Positions 1 through 5,142 of a stretch of DNA of 5,142 nt are shown here, in pieces. This DNA comes from Vulcanimicrobiota bacterium. GTDB taxonomy: Bacteria > Vulcanimicrobiota > Vulcanimicrobiia > Vulcanimicrobiales > Vulcanimicrobiaceae. Below the pieces are notes generated by a model. That model was not told the origin of the DNA and made no database searches. It worked only from the letters and a program-made list of their open reading frames with translations. Numbering within the stretch: the first letter of the stretch is position 1; the number at the start of each line of letters is the position of its first letter. The stretch is taken from the NCBI GenBank assembly GCA_019233165.1, contig JAFAMS010000444.1, forward strand, positions 1-5,142. Direction: 5' to 3'. The position numbers and the translations under genes were made by a program.

Positions 1-229
1 ACGCGGGGTCGAGTGGAATCTGACGCGCGGCTTCTACCGCCTGGTCGTCGACGCCAAGACCGACGCGATCCTCGGCGCGACGCTCGTCGGCTACGAGGCC
101 GGCGAGATCGTCCACACGATCCTCGCCCACATGCAAGCGGGCTCGACCTGGCACGCCCTCGACCAATCCGTCCATATCCACCCGACGTTCAACGAAGCAC
201 TCCCGACCCTCGCACGACAGCTGCTCTAA
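1..229 (+). CDS. C-terminal part of FAD-dependent pyridine nucleotide-disulfide oxidoreductase
   Basis: This is the last 75 codons of a gene that begins before the window; the reading frame starts at base 2 and ends at TAA 227-229. The residues form the C-terminal dimerisation domain of the dihydrolipoamide dehydrogenase / glutathione reductase / mercuric reductase superfamily. A strand reading LVVDAKTDAILGATLVG is followed by a helix with GEIVH, and then by HIHPTFNE near the end. In characterised members the His-Glu pair of HPTxxE (here fragment residues H60 and E65) acts as the proton relay next to the redox disulfide of the partner subunit. Classical MerA ends in a Cys pair and lacks HPTxxE, so this is not a typical MerA, although relatives are often annotated 'mercuric reductase family'. 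The FAD and NAD domains and the CxxxxC disulfide lie outside the window, so the substrate cannot be named. The protein is probably cytoplasmic. The next gene follows after 24 bases. Confidence 0.9.
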   Translation, partial: RGVEWNLTRGFYRLVVDAKTDAILGATLVGYEAGEIVHTILAHMQAGSTWHALDQSVHIHPTFNEALPTLARQLL

Positions 230-253
230 TCAAGCGCGGTTTTCCGCGGGCGG

Positions 254-748
254 GTGCGGGTACTAAGCATTGTGCATTTCGGTGGGTTGTTCGGGTTCGG
301 AGAGAACGAGAAACGCGCGCCCGCCGCGCCACCTTCGGTCGAGCCGATCGTGGCGTACCGCTCCTGGCGCGTCGGCAAAGAAGAGATGCTGATCAGCGCC
401 ACGTTCGAATGCGTTTGGAACGTTCGCGAGCGGATGACCGCGACGTGCCGGCAGCCGGTCACGCATCCGGCGGCGCCCGCCTGGGATTGCCGCTGCGGGT
501 TCTACGCCTTCAAGACCCACGGCGCGCTCGCCGCCTCGGAATACGCGCTCGGAAGCAGCGCGGTAGAGGTTGTTTGCGGTCGCGTTGCGCTGTGGGGGAC
601 CGTCATCGATCACGAGACCGGCTACCGTGCCGAACATGCATATCCCCAAGTGTTGTACCTCCGCGGCGACCGATCCGACGAGGTCGTCCGGCGCATCGCC
701 GATCGCTATGCGATCGAATGCGTCCCGCTCTCCCTGAGGAAGCCTTGA
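254..748 (+). CDS. Conserved hypothetical protein with C/H/CxC cluster
   Basis: I do not know a function for this protein of up to 164 residues. It has no signal peptide or clear membrane segment, so it is probably cytoplasmic. Its core runs from YRSWRV (about residue 35) through a Trp/Arg-rich stretch to C65, H71, C79 and C81, with C79-C81 inside the motif CRCGFYA. It continues through VALWGTVIDHETGYRAEHAYP (about 111-131). From memory, small uncharacterised bacterial proteins share this 'CxCG-[IF]YA ... LWG.V.....GYRA..AYP' layout. The C65/H71/C79/C81 spacing could bind zinc or another metal, which is inference. The start is uncertain. GTG 254 gives the longest form, but GTG 272, TTG 287 or GTG 350 are possible and none has a good ribosome binding site. 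ATG 386 would remove the YRSW motif, so it is unlikely. The stop codon overlaps the ATG of the next gene (TGATG), which suggests translational coupling. Confidence 0.75.
   Translation: MRVLSIVHFGGLFGFGENEKRAPAAPPSVEPIVAYRSWRVGKEEMLISATFECVWNVRERMTATCRQPVTHPAAPAWDCRCGFYAFKTHGALAASEYALGSSAVEVVCGRVALWGTVIDHETGYRAEHAYPQVLYLRGDRSDEVVRRIADRYAIECVPLSLRKP
736..740 (+). promoter_or_regulatory. Ribosome binding site of the small membrane protein
   Basis: The sequence GAGGA lies 7 bases before ATG 748, inside the end of the preceding gene. It is the main reason to believe the short gene at 748-939 is translated from this start. Confidence 0.6.
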
Positions 749-939
749 TGTCTCCCGATATGATATGCACGAGCGTGCTCGGCGTCGCGACGCTCGTCTT
801 GATCGCAATCGTCCCGACCCTTCCCGACCCCAAAGCCGGCACGATCGGCGAGCCGATCCACGAGATCAAGGTCGAGCCGCGGGAAGAGCCGGTTCCGAAG
901 CCTGCGCAGATCCCCCAACCGTCACCGGAGCTCATCTAG
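748..939 (+). CDS. Small membrane-anchored protein with Pro/Glu-rich tail
   Basis: This 63-residue protein matches no family I know. A hydrophobic stretch covers about residues 7-25 (TSVLGVATLVLIAIVPTLP) and reads as a single membrane span or uncleaved signal anchor. The rest is a charged, proline-rich tail of alternating Pro, Glu and Lys (for example VEPREEPVPKPAQIPQP), probably extended and exposed. Such a tail recalls the periplasm-spanning part of TonB-like proteins, but no TonB C-terminal domain is present, so this is only a resemblance in composition. The open frame extends further upstream, but that part is a shadow of the two preceding genes. The chosen ATG has a GAGGA at good distance and overlaps the previous stop by one base. 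The protein may work with the upstream hypothetical protein or the exported cupin downstream, but nothing proves a link. Confidence 0.6.
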   Translation: MSPDMICTSVLGVATLVLIAIVPTLPDPKAGTIGEPIHEIKVEPREEPVPKPAQIPQPSPELI

Positions 940-952
940 GTTCTTCCCGGCG

Positions 953-980
953 CTCCGAGGAAACAGCGGCCCACTCGGAG
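953..980 (+). promoter_or_regulatory. Inverted repeat overlapping the cupin ribosome binding site
   Basis: CTCCGAG at 953-959 is the exact reverse complement of CTCGGAG at 974-980, giving a 7-bp stem with a 14-base loop. The right arm contains the GGAG of the cupin's Shine-Dalgarno sequence, so the folded mRNA would hide it. There is no T-run, so it is not an intrinsic terminator. In a GC-rich sequence a 7-bp repeat may be chance. Confidence 0.3.
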
Positions 981-982
981 GT
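977..982 (+). promoter_or_regulatory. Strong ribosome binding site of the cupin gene
   Basis: GGAGGT lies 5 bases before ATG 988. It fixes the start of the cupin and places a signal peptide exactly at its N terminus. Confidence 0.75.
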
Positions 983-987
983 GGGTT

Positions 988-1434
988 ATGCGGGGATTTC
1001 GTTTTCTGTTTTTCGGACTCGCGATCGCGGCAGTGGCGTTTGCCGCGGGACTAGGGGTAGGGCGCGCGCAGACGATGACCGTTGGCTGGGCGACGCCTAC
1101 GGTGATCCACGTCGCGCAGATGACCTCGGCCGATTTTCCGCCGAAGGCGCCGACCGCGACCAATCAAGTCAAGATGCTCGCGGTCGCCGACGGCGGGACG
1201 GTGCAAGTGCAGATGGGACCGGTCGGCAAGCACTATCACGCGAACGCGAACGAGGTGCAGTACGTCGTTAGCGGCAACGGTATGTTCTGGCTCGGCGACA
1301 AGCAAGTCGCGGTCGGACCCGGTGACCTGATCATCATCCCCAAGGGCACGGCCCACGGGATGCTCGCCGATTACAAGGCGGTCGGCATCAAGTCGCCGCC
1401 GCAAGCGCCGGACGACGTACACCCGCTGCCGTAG
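988..1434 (+). CDS. Exported cupin-domain protein
   Basis: The 148-residue product starts with a Sec signal peptide: MRGFRF, a hydrophobic core at about 7-24, and a likely cut after A27 (GRA|Q). The mature part is one small beta-barrel cupin. Motif 1 is seen as KHYHANANE with metal ligands H82, H84 and E89, ending in VVSGNG. Motif 2 is GDLIIIPKGTAH with H123. All four usual metal ligands are therefore present, and an Fe, Mn, Zn or Ni site is expected. Single-domain cupins include dioxygenases, isomerases and sugar- or ligand-sensing proteins, so the fold does not give the reaction. Export means it acts outside the cytoplasm, probably in the periplasm. It has its own strong ribosome binding site and lies 48 bases after the small membrane protein. 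Its stop lies 9 bases from the stop of the convergent dehydrogenase. Confidence 0.88.
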   Translation: MRGFRFLFFGLAIAAVAFAAGLGVGRAQTMTVGWATPTVIHVAQMTSADFPPKAPTATNQVKMLAVADGGTVQVQMGPVGKHYHANANEVQYVVSGNGMFWLGDKQVAVGPGDLIIIPKGTAHGMLADYKAVGIKSPPQAPDDVHPLP

Positions 1435-1443
1435 GGTTCGAGC

Positions 1444-2565
1444 CTAGGCGCTCTCCGTAGCCGGCGCGACCATCACGGTCGGGCGCGCCGCGGTGATGCT
1501 CGGGTCGACGAGCGTCTTGATCCGTTTCGCGCGGCCCTCGACCATCGGGAGCAGCCCGTCGTCGACGACTTTCTCGAGCGGAATCGCGGTCGGCGCCACG
1601 TCGTTCCACAGCGTCTGATCGATCGTCAAGAGGCGCATCGCTTCGGGGATGTCCTCGTCGACGATGACGCCGTTGGTTCCGACGATCGCGAGCTCTTTGA
1701 GCGTGACGCGGCGCGCGTCGAGGTTCACGCGGTGCGATGCGATCCCGACCGTCACGATCGTCCCGCCCGGCTCGACGAGCGCGAGCGCGGTCTCGAATCC
1801 GGCGTCGCTGCCGGTGACTTCGAAGACGAGCGTCGGGACGACGCCGCGCTTCTGCAGCTCGGCTCGGATCGCGTCCGCGTTGTTCGCGCGGATCGTCGCC
1901 TCGGCGCCCAGCTTGCGCGCGACCGCGAGCCGTTCCGACGAAAGGTCGACGGCGAGGACCCGCGCGCCCCGCTGCACGAGGGCGTAGGTTAGGAACGTTC
2001 CAATCCCACCCGAGCCGATCACGAGCGCGTCTTCGTTGTCCTGCGGGCGCGCGCGGCGCATCGCGTGAACGGCGACCGCCATCGGATGCGCGAGCGGCGC
2101 GACGTCGGGACACATCATGTACGGCTCGGTGCGAAAGAGAATGTGCGCGGGGACGCTGACGAACTCGGCGAGTCCGCCGTTGCGATGGATCCCCATCACC
2201 GCTTGCCAGACGCAGATGCTCGGCCGTCCGGCGCGGCACTGCGCGCAGATCCCGCACCACAAGCCCGCGCCGCAGACGACGAGCTCGCCTTTGCGGAACT
2301 CGGTCGCGACGTACTCGCCGACGTCTTCGACCCGTCCGGCGAACTCGTGGCCGGGGATGATCGGCCCACTGTGGCCCGTCATCGGGTGTCGCGACTCGAG
2401 CGGATACATCTTCGGCCCCTGGACGAACTCCGCGGCGTCGAGACCCGAAAGCCCGCAGCCGTGGACGCGCACCAGAACCTCGCCCGACGCGGGCTCGGGC
2501 CGCGGGACTTCTTCGAAACGTACGTCCCGCGGCCCGTGATAGACCGCCGCCCACATGAGCGCCAT
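1444..2565 (-). CDS. Zinc-type medium-chain (butanediol/polyol-like) dehydrogenase
   Basis: This 373-residue protein belongs to the zinc-containing medium-chain dehydrogenase family. Its closest style is (R,R)-butanediol/sorbitol dehydrogenase, judged by HPMTGHSGPIIPGHEFAG at 60-77. The N-terminal GroES-like domain carries GHE (H73, E74) and a full structural zinc lobe, C104, C107, C110 and C118. The Rossmann domain has VIGSGGIG (182-189) and ends its second strand in D207, which favours NAD over NADP. The expected reaction is NAD-dependent oxidation of a secondary alcohol or diol, in the cytoplasm. The catalytic zinc site is odd. The usual Cys before G-[ST]-D is Ser40 (CGLSGLD), and the Glu that precedes PLxV in polyol dehydrogenases is His160 (AHPMAV). 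The enzyme may thus bind zinc differently, be altered in activity, or use another substrate. ATG 2565 was chosen because AGGGAG lies 5 bases before it; ATG 2556 is the alternative. It follows the binding-protein gene after 19 bases, so it is probably the last visible gene of that operon. Confidence 0.92.
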   Translation of the reverse strand: MALMWAAVYHGPRDVRFEEVPRPEPASGEVLVRVHGCGLSGLDAAEFVQGPKMYPLESRHPMTGHSGPIIPGHEFAGRVEDVGEYVATEFRKGELVVCGAGLWCGICAQCRAGRPSICVWQAVMGIHRNGGLAEFVSVPAHILFRTEPYMMCPDVAPLAHPMAVAVHAMRRARPQDNEDALVIGSGGIGTFLTYALVQRGARVLAVDLSSERLAVARKLGAEATIRANNADAIRAELQKRGVVPTLVFEVTGSDAGFETALALVEPGGTIVTVGIASHRVNLDARRVTLKELAIVGTNGVIVDEDIPEAMRLLTIDQTLWNDVAPTAIPLEKVVDDGLLPMVEGRAKRIKTLVDPSITAARPTVMVAPATESA

Positions 2566-2570
2566 CAGCG

Positions 2571-2576
2571 CTCCCT
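2571..2576 (-). promoter_or_regulatory. Ribosome binding site of the dehydrogenase
   Basis: On the minus strand AGGGAG sits 5 bases before ATG 2565. It favours that start over the in-frame ATG three codons later, which would be 14 bases away. Confidence 0.6.
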
Positions 2577-2584
2577 GCTGCGGC

Positions 2585-3814
2585 TTAGGTGCACGCGTTG
2601 CAGACGGGATACGTTCGAGAGTAGACGGGGTGGCTCAGGAACTGTTGCCGGTCGTAGGTCCAGAATTGCGAGACGCTCTTGTAGGTCGTGAGAACGACGT
2701 TCTCGAGTTGTCCGCCGCGATCTTCGACGCGGCGAATATAAATATTTTGAATCGGATTCCCGAAGGAGTCGAATGAGACCGGTCCGCGGGGCGCCGAGGG
2801 GAACGGAGTCCGCTTGAGCGCGCGCACGAACGCCTCCGTATCGGCGGTGTTGCCGTTGACGGTGGTCAGGGCCCGGTCGAGCAGACCTGCCCCTACATAC
2901 GTACCTTCGGCATAATACGACGGAACGTGATTGTACGCCGCTTGGTACGCCTTCACGAACGCTTGGTTGGCTCGCGTATCGAGCGACGCGCTGTACTGAA
3001 GCGCTGTCAGGATCCCGACCGCGGCCGGGCCGGTCTCCGCCAGCGTGCTCTCGTCGGTCGTGTTCCCCTGACAGAGCAGCGGCATCTTGAGCCCGAAGGC
3101 GCGGTACTGACGTATGAAGTTGATCGCGGCCGCACCCGAGTAGCTGCAGACGACCGCATCGACGTCGCGCGGAATCGCCGAAAGATACGGCGAGTAGTCG
3201 GAGGTGACGATCGGGTTCCAAACCTGCTTGACGACTTTCCCGCCGTCTTGCTGGAACGTGTCGACGAAACCGCCGATACTCTCCCAGCCGAAGCTGAAGT
3301 CGTACGCGATCGTCGCGACCTTGCGGTAGCCGAGCACCTTGTAGGCGTAGTCGCCGAGGACGTGCGTCGGCTGCCCGCTCGACCAGCCCGTGCGGACGAT
3401 GTACGGCGACGGGCTGCGCTGCGTGAGATCCTCGGACGAGACGATCGGATAGACGGTGGGTACCTTGTGCTCGTTGATGTACTGCACGAGCGCCGAGCCG
3501 ACCGCCGCTGAGAGGACGCCGAAGACGACGTCGACTTTGTCCTGTTCGACGAGCTTGCGCAGTTGCGTGAGCGCGACCGGCGGCTGCGCCTGATCGTCCG
3601 CGACGATGAGCTCGACCTTGCGGCCGCCGAGCGTGTCGTTGTGCTCTTTGAGATAGAGGTCGAGACCGTCCCGCATATAGCGCCCCGGCGCGGCGAAGAC
3701 GCCCGAAACGGGGACGAGGACGCCGATCTTCAGCGGCGGGCGGTTTTGTGCGATGCTGCTCGGCGGAATCCCGGCGAGCGCGAGGATGAAGAGCGCGGCG
3801 AGGATGCGTTTCAC
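2585..3814 (-). CDS. Periplasmic solute-binding protein of a Liv-type ABC importer (second copy)
   Basis: This 409-residue protein belongs to the LivJ/LivK-like periplasmic binding protein family (type I fold, Peripl_BP_6-like). It captures a solute in the periplasm and hands it to a HAAT-type ABC permease. It starts with a signal peptide (MKRILAALFILALAG), probably cut near SIA|Q23, and has no lipobox Cys. The mature domain begins LKIGVLVPVSG, then shows KEHNDTLGGRKVELIVADD, WSSGQPTHVLGDYAY and SDYSPYLSAI. The open frame runs far upstream, but there it is only a shadow of the first binding-protein gene. The real start is GTG 3814, where the signal peptide begins and AGGGGT lies 7 bases upstream. 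This GTG overlaps the previous stop as GTGA, so the two are probably translationally coupled. It is clearly a paralogue of its neighbour (see SDYSPYLS, VSQFWTY, GGKVVKQVW). Its C terminus differs and ends in a CxxC (CNACT). The ligand cannot be read from sequence; amino acids, amides, urea and aromatic acids are all known for the family. Confidence 0.93.
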   Translation of the reverse strand: MKRILAALFILALAGIPPSSIAQNRPPLKIGVLVPVSGVFAAPGRYMRDGLDLYLKEHNDTLGGRKVELIVADDQAQPPVALTQLRKLVEQDKVDVVFGVLSAAVGSALVQYINEHKVPTVYPIVSSEDLTQRSPSPYIVRTGWSSGQPTHVLGDYAYKVLGYRKVATIAYDFSFGWESIGGFVDTFQQDGGKVVKQVWNPIVTSDYSPYLSAIPRDVDAVVCSYSGAAAINFIRQYRAFGLKMPLLCQGNTTDESTLAETGPAAVGILTALQYSASLDTRANQAFVKAYQAAYNHVPSYYAEGTYVGAGLLDRALTTVNGNTADTEAFVRALKRTPFPSAPRGPVSFDSFGNPIQNIYIRRVEDRGGQLENVVLTTYKSVSQFWTYDRQQFLSHPVYSRTYPVCNACT

Positions 3815-5055
3815 TTCTGGTACCCCTGGAAGGTCGGCGAGTAGACCGGCTGCTTCAAATATTGCGCCGGGTTGTACGTCCAGAATTGCGAGACGTTCGG
3901 ATACGTTTTGAGGACGATGTTCCAGGTCTTCGCGTACTTCGCGGCGTCGCCGCTCGTCGGGACGACTTTTCGGATGTAGACGTTCTCGATCGGGCATCCG
4001 TAGGCGTCGAGCCGCATCGGGCCGAGGATCGAGTCGTTCAGCTTGACCGCCCGCACCGCGCCGAGCAGCTTGCCGGCATCGTCGATGTTCCCGTGGACTT
4101 GATCGAGGCCGGTCCCGATCCAATAGCTCGCCGTGTAGAACGCCGAGGCCATGTACGACGGGAGCGCGTTCTCCTTCGAGCCGTACTTGAGGACGAAGTC
4201 GCGCGTGATCTTGTCTTCGCGTCCTTCGGCGTAATGCCCGAAGCTGATGATCCCGTCGACGACGTTCGGTGCGACCGAGCGGATGTTCGACTGATCGGTC
4301 GTCGTTTCGTTGGCAATCAGCGCGATCTTGCTCTTGAGGCCGAACGAGCTCCATTGCTCGAGGAAGTGCACCGCGTCCGCGCCGACGACGCAGACGAAGA
4401 CGACGTCGGGGTTCGCGGCTTGGATCTGCGAGAGATAGGGGCTGTAGTCGGTCGTTCCGAGCGGCGCCCAGAGCTGCGTTGCAATCTTCCCGCCCTTCTC
4501 GGTGAACGTCTGTGCGAAACCGCCGGCATTCTCGAAGCCGAACGCATATTGGTTCGCGAGCGTCGCGGCTTTGCGGTGGCCTTGCTCGTACGCCCACACG
4601 CCGGCGACGTGCGTCGTGAGGCTCGAGCTCCAGCCCGCAACCTTGAGGACGAACGCGCTCGGCGTGCGCTGCGAGAGATCGTCGGCCGAGACGGTCGGCA
4701 AGAACATCGGGATCCGGTGCTGCACCGCGTAGGGCGCAACCGCGAGACCCTCGTTTGCGAGATACGGCCCGACGATCATCTGCGCGCCGTCCTGCTCGAC
4801 CGCGCGCCGCGCTTGATCGAGCGCGCGCGCCGCATTGGAGCCGGTGTCGTAGACGGTCGTGACGATCTTGCGTCCCGCGACCTGATCGTTGTGCTCCGTC
4901 CAGTAGAGCGTCCAGCCGTTGACCATGTCGTGGCCGGCGGCCGCGGCGGTCCCGGTGATCGGCGCCAGCAGCGCGACCTTGATCGTCCCGACCTCGGCCG
5001 ACCACGCGAAGGTCGTCGCCGCCAGCGCGAACGCCAATGCAAGAACTAGTCGCAT
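3811..5055 (-). CDS. Periplasmic solute-binding protein of a Liv-type ABC importer (first copy)
   Basis: This 414-residue protein is a branched-chain amino acid type (LivJ/LivK-like) solute-binding protein. It has a Sec signal peptide at 1-20 with a cut expected at WSA|E21 and no lipobox Cys, so it should be soluble in the periplasm. The mature protein starts IKVALLAPITGTAAAAGHDM, the usual first strand and loop of the ligand cleft. It continues with YWTEHNDQVAGRKI, MIVGPYLANEG (93-103), PTVSADDLSQRTPSAF, GWSSSLTTHVAGVWAY and TDYSPYLSQI. The C-terminal part contains GCPIENVYIRKV and NVSQFWTYNP. At about 394 mature residues it is longer than E. coli LivJ, as many members are. ATG 5055 has GGAGGT directly upstream. 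The gene lies 25 bases after an ABC ATPase gene and overlaps the second binding-protein gene by 4 bases. The two proteins match along most of their length, so they arose by tandem duplication and probably serve the same or related ligands. Confidence 0.94.
   Translation of the reverse strand: MRLVLALAFALAATTFAWSAEVGTIKVALLAPITGTAAAAGHDMVNGWTLYWTEHNDQVAGRKIVTTVYDTGSNAARALDQARRAVEQDGAQMIVGPYLANEGLAVAPYAVQHRIPMFLPTVSADDLSQRTPSAFVLKVAGWSSSLTTHVAGVWAYEQGHRKAATLANQYAFGFENAGGFAQTFTEKGGKIATQLWAPLGTTDYSPYLSQIQAANPDVVFVCVVGADAVHFLEQWSSFGLKSKIALIANETTTDQSNIRSVAPNVVDGIISFGHYAEGREDKITRDFVLKYGSKENALPSYMASAFYTASYWIGTGLDQVHGNIDDAGKLLGAVRAVKLNDSILGPMRLDAYGCPIENVYIRKVVPTSGDAAKYAKTWNIVLKTYPNVSQFWTYNPAQYLKQPVYSPTFQGYQK
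3822..3827 (-). promoter_or_regulatory. Ribosome binding site of the second binding protein
   Basis: AGGGGT on the minus strand lies 7 bases before GTG 3814, within the last codons of the first binding-protein gene. With the GTGA overlap it supports the GTG start and coupled translation. Confidence 0.55.
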
Positions 5056-5058
5056 AGA

Positions 5059-5064
5059 ACCTCC
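5059..5064 (-). promoter_or_regulatory. Strong ribosome binding site of the first binding protein
   Basis: GGAGGT on the minus strand precedes ATG 5055 by 3 bases. Spacing is short but the match to the anti-Shine-Dalgarno is full. High translation suits a binding protein, which is usually made in excess over its permease. Confidence 0.65.
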
Positions 5065-5080
5065 AGATTAGACCCCGAGC

Positions 5081-5142
5081 TTAAACTCCAAGGTAGGTGG
5101 TGCGGATTTCCTCGTTACTACGCAGCTCTTCGGGGCTCCCAC
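5081..5142 (-). CDS. C-terminal end of Liv-type ABC transporter ATPase
   Basis: The minus strand carries the last 19 codons and TAA of a gene that continues beyond the right edge. The residues read GSPEELRSNEEIRTTYLGV. This matches the typical C terminus of LivG/LivF ATPases (G-[ST]-P-E-E-[IL]-R-x-N-x-E-[VI]-R-x-x-YLG). The fragment is too short to decide between LivF and LivG. The Walker A, signature and Walker B motifs lie outside the window. The first binding-protein gene starts 25 bases downstream, so the ATPase and the binding proteins are almost certainly one operon. The protein would power import by ATP hydrolysis at the cytoplasmic side of the membrane. Confidence 0.82.
   Translation of the reverse strand, partial: GSPEELRSNEEIRTTYLGV

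Noticed and set aside
230..253. Promoter for the hypothetical protein in the 24-base gap
   Set aside because: The gap and its surroundings show no convincing -35/-10 pair, and the spacing fits read-through from the oxidoreductase gene.
13..747. Long + strand open frame joined to the small membrane protein
   Set aside because: It overlaps the oxidoreductase end and the hypothetical protein in another frame. Its residues are Arg-rich and low in complexity, as expected for a shadow in GC-rich DNA. Only the part from ATG 748 has gene-like features.
1436..1452. Possible terminator around GAGCCTAGGCGCTC between the convergent genes
   Set aside because: Only four base pairs form cleanly and no T-run follows on either strand, so it cannot be supported as an intrinsic terminator.
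1388..2554. 388-codon minus-strand open frame over the dehydrogenase
   Set aside because: It is an Arg/Gly/Ala-rich shadow of the dehydrogenase in another frame, with no recognisable domain.
2656..3893. Direct repeat of about 18 bases (near 2659-2676 and 3878-3895)
   Set aside because: Both copies encode the conserved VSQFWTY segment of the paralogous binding proteins. It is explained by gene duplication, not by a mobile element or attachment site.
3815..5005. N-terminal extension of the second binding protein, suggesting a fusion of over 800 residues
   Set aside because: The extension is out of frame with the first binding protein and reads as an Arg-rich shadow. The signal peptide at GTG 3814 marks the real start.
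3862..5049. 395-codon + strand open frame opposite the first binding protein
   Set aside because: Antisense shadow dominated by Arg, Asp and Val repeats. The minus-strand frame has clear family motifs, a signal peptide and a ribosome binding site.

Overview
This is a high-GC bacterial window with densely packed genes and strong codon bias toward G/C at third positions. It holds eight protein-coding genes, two of them cut by the window edges. I see no rRNA, tRNA, CRISPR array, insertion sequence or phage gene. The taxon cannot be fixed from this sequence. Sec-exported proteins without lipobox cysteines fit a Gram-negative-type (diderm) cell, and the compositional style resembles soil lineages such as Candidatus Eremiobacterota, but that is a low-confidence impression.

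Left half, + strand (1-1434). First comes the C-terminal end of an FAD-dependent pyridine nucleotide-disulfide oxidoreductase with the HPTxxE dimerisation motif. Next is a conserved hypothetical protein with a possible Cys/His metal site. A 63-residue membrane-anchored protein with a Pro/Glu-rich tail follows, its start overlapping the previous stop. Last is an exported single-domain cupin with a full metal-binding motif. Spacing is 24, -1 and 48 bases. These genes could be co-transcribed, but nothing shows a shared pathway.

Right half, - strand (1444-5142, read right to left). This is a compact transport and catabolism operon. It begins with the last 19 codons of a branched-chain amino acid type (Liv) ABC transporter ATPase. 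Two tandem, clearly paralogous periplasmic solute-binding proteins follow, overlapping in a GTGA junction. The last visible gene, 19 bases on, is a zinc-type medium-chain alcohol/polyol dehydrogenase. The simplest reading is an importer of the HAAT family that uses two alternative binding proteins and is co-expressed with an NAD-dependent oxidoreductase acting on the imported compound or a breakdown product. The substrate is unknown.

The two halves converge, with 9 bases between the cupin and dehydrogenase stops. The most notable observations are the dehydrogenase's altered catalytic zinc site (Ser for Cys at residue 40, His at residue 160), the tandem binding-protein pair with different C-terminal tails, and the hypothetical protein's C/H/C/C cluster. 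I found no clear sign of a wholly new system.
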